Part shown: positions 1 through 5,027 of the stretch, piece after piece
How positions within the stretch are numbered: position 1 is the first letter of the stretch
Layout of the letters: the number at the start of each line of letters is the position of its first letter
DNA from: Phycisphaera sp.
GTDB lineage: Bacteria > Planctomycetota > Phycisphaerae > Phycisphaerales > UBA1924
NCBI GenBank assembly: GCA_002732755.1
Contig: NVSP01000048.1
Coordinates: forward strand, 1 to 5,027
Reading direction: 5' to 3'
DNA: 5,027 nucleotides
The notes under the pieces: generated by a model
Database searches by the model: none
Told to the model about the DNA's origin: nothing
The model's input: the letters and a program-made list of their open reading frames with translations, nothing else
Made by a program: the position numbers and the translations under genes

Positions 1-2
1 CT

Positions 3-380
3 TGTCTATTGATGCCTGAAAAAAGATTTATTAAAGATTGCTTCAAAAGAAAATTTAAGTTTGAAATTATAGAAGAACTTGCTAAAAAATATAATGTTAG
101 CATAACTGCATGTGCCATTCGTTTTGCAGATATAGGTAATCACCCGATAATGATCGTATATTGTGAAAATAATGAAGTGAAATGGAAATGGAATAGCAAT
201 GATTTTCCGTTTAAATATCTTGCAGAAAACAACAAAAAAATACCAGAAGACACTCTAGTAGGAGAGTATTTTAAAACAGGAAAAGGGGAAAGGAAGACAG
301 AACAATTTTGGGCAGGAGATTGGTTCACATGTCGACGCTCTTCCCACGATGGGTCAACGCGTTACCGACGATGGTTGTGA
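3..380 (+). CDS. ImmA/IrrE-family metallo-endopeptidase-like protein, C-terminal part (5' end outside window, 3' end replaced at junction)
   Basis: The frame is open to the left window edge (Cys-Leu-Leu-Met-Pro-Glu-Lys-Arg-Phe), so the TTG at 9 and ATG at 12 are probably internal codons, not starts. The LLMP-E-x-x-F stretch matches the end of the 'E-x-x-A-N-x-F-A-A-x-LLMP' motif of ImmA/IrrE peptidases (COG2856 type). In that family the zinc-binding HExxH lies upstream, here outside the window. What follows fits the family's C-terminal half: a helix with 'ELAKKYNVS', then 'AIRFADIG...PIMIVY', a strand-rich W-K-W segment, and an ending 'TEQFWAGDWF' that resembles a conserved late Trp-Phe motif. 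These peptidases usually cleave repressors or antitoxins in phages, integrative elements and toxin-antitoxin loci; which role applies here cannot be told. Family-like sequence stops near 326-328. The remaining codons to the stop at 378-380 are actA read in another frame and are probably not native. G+C is about 30%, unlike everything to the right. Family call is by motif memory, not a search. Confidence 0.72.
   Translation, partial: CLLMPEKRFIKDCFKRKFKFEIIEELAKKYNVSITACAIRFADIGNHPIMIVYCENNEVKWKWNSNDFPFKYLAENNKKIPEDTLVGEYFKTGKGERKTEQFWAGDWFTCRRSSHDGSTRYRRWL
314..318 (+). promoter_or_regulatory. AGGAG ribosome-binding-site-like sequence ahead of actA
   Basis: AGGAG lies 10 bases before the ATG at 329 and favours that start over the in-frame TTG at 308. 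The same bases also encode part of the 'WAGDW' segment of the upstream ImmA-like frame. The site may therefore be accidental and brought in by the junction, not the native actA leader. Confidence 0.45.
318..332. other. Junction between AT-rich and GC-rich DNA
   Basis: Composition changes from about 30% G+C (1-300) to about 63% (361-420). ImmA-like protein similarity appears to run up to the Trp-Phe codons at 321-326. The ActA-like protein begins at the ATG at 329. The breakpoint therefore lies most likely between about 326 and 331, although any point from about 300 could be argued because 300-328 has intermediate composition. No direct repeat, inverted repeat, tRNA end or transposase signature is visible at the join. 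It may be a real insertion or rearrangement, or an assembly or cloning chimera; the sequence alone does not decide. Confidence 0.7.
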
Positions 381-1036
381 TGGGAGCGTTCGTGACGCTT
401 GCGACCGTGGCGGCTGGCACATGGTACTGGGCGACGCCCGACTTCTGGGAAGTCGGCTACATGCCAAAGCAACCCGGCAGCGGGTTCAACCACCAGATCC
501 ACACCGGCCGGCTGGGCATGGACTGCCGGTACTGCCACACCAATGTCGAAGATTCACATTGGGCCAATATCCCAACTGCCAATACCTGCATGGGTTGTCA
601 CACCGAGCAGAAGCTCGCGCCCCAGTTTGATCCCGGTGAGAAGGTCGCGTTTATCCGCGAGGCTTACGCGGCGGATGAATCGATCCCCTGGCGTCGCGTC
701 CACAAGCTGCCGGACTATGTCGGGAACTTCCCGCACCACATGCATGTCCGCGCTGGCGTGAGCTGTTTCTCGTGTCACGGCCAGATCCGTGGCATGCCGG
801 TTGTCTTCCAGAAAGAAGGGCTTGGCATGGGCTGGTGTCTTGATTGCCACCGCAATGTTGAGGACAACATCGTCGGGCCGAGCAAGGTGACCGATCTTGT
901 GTGGGCCGAGCAGCACCTCAAAGAGCGGGCGCTGGGCGTAGACAATGCGACACCCGAGGCAAAGCGGATTATCGAGTCGATTCTCAACAATGTCGCCGGC
1001 GGCGGGCCGCAGAGCTGCGGAGCGTGTCACCAGTGA
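329..1036 (+). CDS. actA: ActA, pentaheme cytochrome c subunit of alternative complex III
   Basis: ActA carries the c-type hemes that pass electrons from the ACIII Fe-S subunit to the terminal acceptor on the outer face of the membrane. From the ATG at 329 the protein is 235 residues. One hydrophobic helix at about residues 11-34 is the likely N-terminal membrane anchor. Five CxxCH heme-binding motifs follow, at C66, C87, C146, C170 and C230, matching the five hemes known for ActA. Extra histidines near the motifs (H55 and H58, H125, H136, H137, H139) are candidate distal heme ligands. Conserved family landmarks are the 'GLGMDCRYCH'-like segment (here RLGMDCRYCH), 'IPTANTCMGCH', 'RVHKLPDYV' and 'GWCLDCHRN'. 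The fifth motif ends two residues before the stop, so the C-terminus is very short. A TTG at 308 would add seven residues, but the ATG at 329 gives the usual 'M-x-x-x-FPRW-x-N' start. It is followed after 70 bases by actB. Its 5' end abuts foreign-looking DNA, so the native promoter is missing from this window. Confidence 0.93.
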   Translation: MSTLFPRWVNALPTMVVMGAFVTLATVAAGTWYWATPDFWEVGYMPKQPGSGFNHQIHTGRLGMDCRYCHTNVEDSHWANIPTANTCMGCHTEQKLAPQFDPGEKVAFIREAYAADESIPWRRVHKLPDYVGNFPHHMHVRAGVSCFSCHGQIRGMPVVFQKEGLGMGWCLDCHRNVEDNIVGPSKVTDLVWAEQHLKERALGVDNATPEAKRIIESILNNVAGGGPQSCGACHQ

Positions 1037-1106
1037 TGTACACACGCGACCACGATTACACGAAAATCACACGCCCTGCGGGGGCACTTGACAGGAAAGA
1101 TCGACC
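1037..1106 (+). other. actA-actB intergenic gap with actB ribosome-binding site
   Basis: The 70-base gap holds an AGGA Shine-Dalgarno-like site at 1093-1096, 10 bases before the actB ATG. The only hairpin noticed is a 4-bp GCCC/GGGC stem (1073-1076 with 1082-1085) without a following T-run, so no terminator is called. No convincing promoter is seen, consistent with actA and actB being co-transcribed. Confidence 0.6.
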
Positions 1107-4100
1107 ATGAGCGGAGCAAACCAGTGCCCATCGACGGTCGGGAAGAAGGACACCGGTCCGGCTTCTACGGTTGTAGGGAACGGCCAGAAGCTCTGGCGGA
1201 GCGTTGACGAGTTCGCCGCCAGTGATTCCGGCGAGTTCCAGTCGTTCCTTCAGCGTGAGTTCCCAAAGGGAGCGAGCGAGATGATGGCATCGAGCCGCCG
1301 CACATTCTTGCAGCTCATGGGCGGCGCGATGGCGCTTGCCGGCGCTGCGACGATCCCGGGCTGTCGTCGTCCCGATCACAAGATCATGACATACTCGCGG
1401 AATGTGCCGAGCGATGTGATCCCCGGTCGCCCGCTCTACTACGCGACGAGCATGCCTTTGCCCGGCGGCGGCGCGGAAGGCTTGCTCGTCAAGACCAACG
1501 AGGGCCGCCCGACATTTGTAGAAGGCAACCCGTTGCACCCCGTCAACCAGGGCAAAAGCTCGGCGTGGTCCAACGCCAGCACGCTGAGCATCTACGACCC
1601 GGACCGCCTCAAGTACCCGGTCTTCAAAGAGGGCCGGGGCGAATCGGCACGGACTGTCGTGGCGACATGGGACGACTTCCGCGCATGGAGCGCCTCGCAC
1701 TTTGCAGAGTTTGATGCCAACAACGGCAACGGCTTGGTCTTCATCGTTGACAAGAAAACAAGCCCGACGCGCGATGCGCTGCGGGACCGCATCAGCGCAC
1801 GCTGGCCTCTGGCGCAGTGGATCTCGTACGACGCGACCGGCATCGACAACAAGATGGCTGGCATGAGAATGGCGTTTGGTCAACCAAAGCGCGAGATTCT
1901 GAGCCTTGAGAACGCGGATGTGATATTCTCGTTTGCGAGCGATGATCTGGACAAGGGTCCAAGCACTCTGCGCAACGCGAGGGGCTTTGGCTCGGCGAGA
2001 CGGATGACATCGACCAACGACACCATGTGCCGGGTCTACGCGGTCGAGGCTGGCTACACACCGATGGGCGGCGTGGCGGACCATCGCTATGTGCTCGCAC
2101 CCTCGCGTTTGCCCGCGGCTGTCGTGGAACTGGCACGCTTGGTTGTCGATCGGATCGGAGGCGGGGGACCTCTGGCAGACGCTGTCAACGGTTTCGATTC
2201 TCGCGGCGATCTCTCGGCTGAGTTGCACGAGATGCTTGATGCCGCGGCGGATGATCTGATTGAGGCGCACGGCAAGGCGATCGTGACCGCTGGTCAAGAA
2301 CTGCCCGCTGAGATCCACGCTCTTGTCGCAGCTCTCAACCGCGTGCTCGGTGCGGTTGGCAAGACTGTTTCGTATGTCGCCGCCGGGCCAGAAGAAGCTC
2401 GCGACGGGTTGTCTGATCTGACCGAGATCGTCGGACCCATGCGCGCGGGCCGGGTGAAGACGGTTGTGTGTGTCGAGACGAATCCGGTCTATGACACGCC
2501 GACGGAGCTTGGGTTCGCCGAGGCGTTTGACCGGGTGACCAACCGGGTCGTGCTTTCGATCGGGCCGAGCGAGACAACCGCAAAGTCGACATGGGCACTC
2601 AACGCTGCGACATTCCTTGAATCGTGGGGCGACACCGAAGCCGACGACGGGACGGTCGCTCCAATCCAGCCGATGATCGCGCCGCTGTACGATGGCGCAC
2701 TGAGCGACATCGAATTGCTCGCGCTGATCGCCGAGATGCGAACCGCGGATGACTACACCAACCAGCCGGCGGGCTACGACCTTGTCCGTGATGTGTGGAT
2801 GGGCCGGTTTGATTGGTCAGATTTTGAGAAGTCATGGCGGCGTGCGCTACACGATGGTCTGATCGCAGGGACTTCCAAGCGTGGAGACGACGGCGGGCAA
2901 TCCTCCAGTTCGCTCTACTCGAATGTCGCGGGTGTGCTCGCAAAGGCCGCGGTCGGGCTGAGCCCATCGTCCGATGCGCTTGATGTTGTGGTCTCGACAA
3001 ACAACATGCACGACGGCCGATTCTCGAATCTGCCTTGGCTTCAAGAATTGCCACAGTTCGGAACAACGATCGTCTGGGACAACCCGGCGCTCGTCAGCCC
3101 AGCAACAGCAGAGAAGCTCGGGCTTGAGCCCGATTCGTACACGGTCAAAGAGCCCAAGGCTCAGATGGCTTCGGTGACGGTCGATGGCCGGAGCGTCGAG
3201 GTTCCGGTTTGGATCATGCCTGGCATGGCAGACAACACGATCATCTTGTTCCAAGGCTACGGCCGGGAGGTCGTAGGTGTCATCGGTGCGGGCACGGGCT
3301 TTGATGTCCAGTCGATCCGCGACATCGCTGGTACCCGCGTTTATACCGGTGCAAAGGTTGCCCCGGCGCGCGGTCGCTATCCGATCTCCAGCACGCAGAA
3401 CCACTGGTCGATGGAATCGCGCGACACGATCGTGCGGGCTGTCGATCTCCCCGCGTACCTGCGGCACGGCGACCAGACCGAAACCACGATGGGCCACTAC
3501 GGCACAGAGAAAACGCTCAACTTCGGCGAGAAGCTCGGCGAGCTGGCGCACACTCCGCCGCTGGAATCGATCTACGAGAACCCGCACAACAAATCGCGTG
3601 GCGATGCCGCCGAGGGTTCGGCGTATTCGGTTGGGCCCCAGTGGGGCATGAGTGTCGATCAGGGCACATGCATCGGCTGCGTGACCTGCACGATCGCGTG
3701 CCAGAGCGAGAACAACATCCCCGTCGTGGGCAAGACCGAAGTCCGTAAAGGCCGGGAGATGACATGGATCCGTGTCGATCGCTACTTCACTGGCCACGAC
3801 ATGAAAAAACCGGGCGTGATGCACCACCAGCCGGTGATGTGTCAGCACTGTGAGAACGCGCCGTGCGAAACGGTGTGCCCGGTCAACGCGACGACGCACG
3901 GCCCCGAGGGCCTCAACTACATGGTCTACAACCGCTGTATCGGTACGCGGTACTGCGCCAACAACTGTCCTTACAAGGTTCGCCGGTTCAACTTCTTCGA
4001 CTACGCGACAAAGAAGACCAAGGGCGGCTATCGCGGGGAAATCCCCGAGGGGACACCACAGCCAGACAACATCAACCTGATCCCGCCGAGGCTGCGAGAG

Positions 4101-4610
4101 AAGGTCGAAGAGATCCAGAAGCTGCGCAACAACCCGGATGTCACGGTTCGTGTCCGGGGTGTGATGGAGAAGTGCAGTTACTGCATCCAGCGGATCAATG
4201 CCGCTCGTTATGAGATGAAGCTCCAGGACCTCGACAGCATCCCCGACGGCTTCTTCCAAGCCGCGTGCCAGGCGGCGTGCCCGACGGGCGCGATCGTCTT
4301 TGGTGATCTTCTTGATACCAACTCGCAAGTTCACAAAGCCGCCAACGACGGCAGGACATACGCCCTGCTTGGCTATCTCAATGTGCGCCCTCGCACGACC
4401 TATAAGGTGAGCCTCTCAAACCCGAACCCGAAGCTTCGCGCACCGGTGGATGACCCGTTCCACCACGGCGGCGAGCATGGCTCCGAAGGCGAGCACGAGG
4501 CCCAAGACAACGGTCATGCTTCGTTTATTGATAAACTAAAGAAAAATGAGGACAGCGGCTACGCCGTTAGCCTTAGAGTCCTGGGTGCCCCGGCTGGAGT
4601 GCTTGCATGA
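1107..4610 (+). CDS. actB: ActB, fused molybdopterin-oxidoreductase-like and Fe-S subunit of alternative complex III
   Basis: ActB links quinol oxidation in the membrane subunits to the ActA hemes. The protein is 1167 residues. Residues 29-58 form the conserved extension (WRSVDEF..., FLQREFPKGASE) of ACIII and related 'Tat-variant' molybdopterin proteins. A twin-arginine signal follows: R64-R65, a hydrophobic run to about 83, and a lipobox-like site ending in C86, which may be lipidated. Residues about 90-800 are the molybdopterin-oxidoreductase-like B1 part. No N-terminal CxxC-x3-C cluster motif is visible there, as expected for ActB1, which in characterised complexes lacks molybdenum cofactor. 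Residues about 845-1090 are the B2 ferredoxin part with 15 cysteines: 855/858/861/865, 912/915/920/924, 944/950/954 and 1023/1026/1054/1058. This fits three 4Fe-4S clusters and one 3Fe-4S, with T947 where a fourth ligand would be. The tail after 1115 is His/Glu-rich. AGGA at 1093-1096, 10 bases before the ATG, and the conserved extension support this start over ATGATG at 1281. The stop overlaps actC by 4 bases. Confidence 0.95.
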   Translation: MSGANQCPSTVGKKDTGPASTVVGNGQKLWRSVDEFAASDSGEFQSFLQREFPKGASEMMASSRRTFLQLMGGAMALAGAATIPGCRRPDHKIMTYSRNVPSDVIPGRPLYYATSMPLPGGGAEGLLVKTNEGRPTFVEGNPLHPVNQGKSSAWSNASTLSIYDPDRLKYPVFKEGRGESARTVVATWDDFRAWSASHFAEFDANNGNGLVFIVDKKTSPTRDALRDRISARWPLAQWISYDATGIDNKMAGMRMAFGQPKREILSLENADVIFSFASDDLDKGPSTLRNARGFGSARRMTSTNDTMCRVYAVEAGYTPMGGVADHRYVLAPSRLPAAVVELARLVVDRIGGGGPLADAVNGFDSRGDLSAELHEMLDAAADDLIEAHGKAIVTAGQELPAEIHALVAALNRVLGAVGKTVSYVAAGPEEARDGLSDLTEIVGPMRAGRVKTVVCVETNPVYDTPTELGFAEAFDRVTNRVVLSIGPSETTAKSTWALNAATFLESWGDTEADDGTVAPIQPMIAPLYDGALSDIELLALIAEMRTADDYTNQPAGYDLVRDVWMGRFDWSDFEKSWRRALHDGLIAGTSKRGDDGGQSSSSLYSNVAGVLAKAAVGLSPSSDALDVVVSTNNMHDGRFSNLPWLQELPQFGTTIVWDNPALVSPATAEKLGLEPDSYTVKEPKAQMASVTVDGRSVEVPVWIMPGMADNTIILFQGYGREVVGVIGAGTGFDVQSIRDIAGTRVYTGAKVAPARGRYPISSTQNHWSMESRDTIVRAVDLPAYLRHGDQTETTMGHYGTEKTLNFGEKLGELAHTPPLESIYENPHNKSRGDAAEGSAYSVGPQWGMSVDQGTCIGCVTCTIACQSENNIPVVGKTEVRKGREMTWIRVDRYFTGHDMKKPGVMHHQPVMCQHCENAPCETVCPVNATTHGPEGLNYMVYNRCIGTRYCANNCPYKVRRFNFFDYATKKTKGGYRGEIPEGTPQPDNINLIPPRLREKVEEIQKLRNNPDVTVRVRGVMEKCSYCIQRINAARYEMKLQDLDSIPDGFFQAACQAACPTGAIVFGDLLDTNSQVHKAANDGRTYALLGYLNVRPRTTYKVSLSNPNPKLRAPVDDPFHHGGEHGSEGEHEAQDNGHASFIDKLKKNEDSGYAVSLRVLGAPAGVLA

Positions 4611-5027
4611 GTCCGATCAATCCCGACCAGATCAACGCACAACGGCTCGCGGGGTTAAGGCCAAGCCCAGACCGCACGGACATTGATCCGGCGCTCGGCG
4701 ACGGCAGCCTCGTTGATGACCCAAGCCAGAAGGCGCCGCTGGTCCTCAACAACCGCTCGTTCCACGACATCACCGAGATTGTCGCGGGCTACTCGGAGAA
4801 GGCCCCGGGCTGGTGGTGGTTCCATGCGCTCGGATTCGCGGCGACCGTTGCATCGCTCGCCCAGATCATGATCCTGTATCTGATCATCACGGGCGTCGGT
4901 GTCTGGGGTCTTAACAACCAGGTTGACTGGGCGTGGGATATCACGAACTTTGTGTTCTGGATCGGTATCGGTCACGCGGGGACGCTGATTTCTGCGATTC
5001 TGTGCCTGCTCAAGCAGCAGTGGCGCA
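4607..5027 (+). CDS. actC: ActC, NrfD/PsrC-like membrane subunit of alternative complex III (3' end outside window)
   Basis: ActC is the polytopic membrane subunit that, in characterised ACIII, holds the quinol-binding site and contacts the Fe-S domain of ActB. The frame starts at the ATG at 4607 inside the actB stop (ATGA overlap), with GGAG at 4596-4599 seven bases upstream, which points to translational coupling. The window holds 140 complete codons and one extra base. Residues 1-66 are polar and cytoplasmic-looking, with N-S-F-H-D-I-T-like features ('NNRSFHDITEIVAGY') near 48-62. The first membrane helix runs from about 70 to 98, after a GWWWF entry. The second, about 113-135, contains the family hallmark 'FWIGIGHAGTLISAIL' followed by 'KQQWR'. 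Full-length ActC is usually more than 450 residues with about ten helices, so roughly 30% is present. The related ActF/NrfD subunits lack this N-terminal layout directly after actB, so gene order also supports ActC. Confidence 0.93.
   Translation, partial: MSPINPDQINAQRLAGLRPSPDRTDIDPALGDGSLVDDPSQKAPLVLNNRSFHDITEIVAGYSEKAPGWWWFHALGFAATVASLAQIMILYLIITGVGVWGLNNQVDWAWDITNFVFWIGIGHAGTLISAILCLLKQQWR

Noticed and set aside
308..328. TTG at 308 as the actA start
   Set aside because: The ATG at 329 gives the expected ActA beginning and has AGGAG 10 bases upstream; the seven extra residues come from the AT-rich side of the junction.
331..336. GTCGAC (SalI site) right at the junction, as a sign of a cloning chimera
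   Set aside because: The hexamer is common in GC-rich DNA and also occurs at 2585-2590 inside actB, so its position is weak evidence.
1073..1085. Hairpin between actA and actB as a terminator
   Set aside because: The stem is only four base pairs and no T-run follows.
1088..1093. TTGACA as a -35 promoter element for actB
   Set aside because: It is only 13 bases before the actB ATG and overlaps the ribosome-binding site, leaving no room for a -10 element and a leader.
1281..1286. ATGATG as an alternative actB start nearer the twin-arginine motif
   Set aside because: It would remove the conserved WRS...FLQREFP extension seen in this family, and the ATG at 1107 has its own ribosome-binding site.
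1056..2318. 420-codon open frame on the minus strand inside actB
   Set aside because: It lies fully antisense to the conserved actB frame, its protein is Arg/His/Val-rich with no recognisable domain, and such long shadows are common in GC-rich genes.
3669..4310. Identity as a polysulfide, DMSO or tetrathionate reductase Fe-S subunit
   Set aside because: The fusion to a Tat-carrying molybdopterin-like domain, the pentaheme cytochrome upstream and the ActC hallmark downstream fit ACIII better.
2847..4334. 495-codon open frame on the minus strand inside actB
   Set aside because: It covers the strand opposite the cysteine motifs of ActB, has shadow-like composition and no motif I recognise.

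Overview
The window joins two kinds of DNA. Bases 1 to about 328 are AT-rich (about 30% G+C over 1-300 by hand count). They carry the 3' part of one open reading frame that looks like an ImmA/IrrE-family metallopeptidase, cut off by the left window edge. From about 329 to the end the DNA is GC-rich (about 63% in 361-420, similar by eye beyond). It holds a tightly packed operon for alternative complex III (ACIII): actA (pentaheme cytochrome c), actB (fused molybdopterin-oxidoreductase-like and iron-sulfur protein with a Tat signal), and the first 140 codons of actC (NrfD-like quinol-interacting membrane subunit).

The GC-rich part suggests a planctomycete-like bacterium, possibly of the Phycisphaerae. 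The clues are the high G+C, the long conserved extension ahead of the ActB Tat signal, and the general look of the ActA and ActB sequences. This is inference; Bacteroidota, Rhodothermota, Myxococcota and others also carry ACIII. The AT-rich part does not look like the same genome. It could be a horizontally acquired segment, but a chimeric metagenome contig or clone is at least as likely.

Layout: 3-380 ImmA/IrrE-like fragment whose last ~16 codons read out of frame into actA; 329-1036 actA; 70-bp gap; 1107-4610 actB; 4607-5027 actC, overlapping the actB stop by 4 bases (ATGA) and running off the right edge. In known ACIII, ActC with its membrane partner oxidises menaquinol or ubiquinol, and electrons pass through the Fe-S clusters of ActB and the hemes of ActA to a cytochrome c or directly to a heme-copper oxidase. 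The remaining subunits (ActD, ActE, ActF) and an oxidase would be expected to the right of the window.

I found no previously undescribed system. The act operon is a known type. The only strong anomaly is the abrupt junction at about 326-331, which falls within a few bases of the actA start codon and leaves the operon without a recognisable native promoter region.
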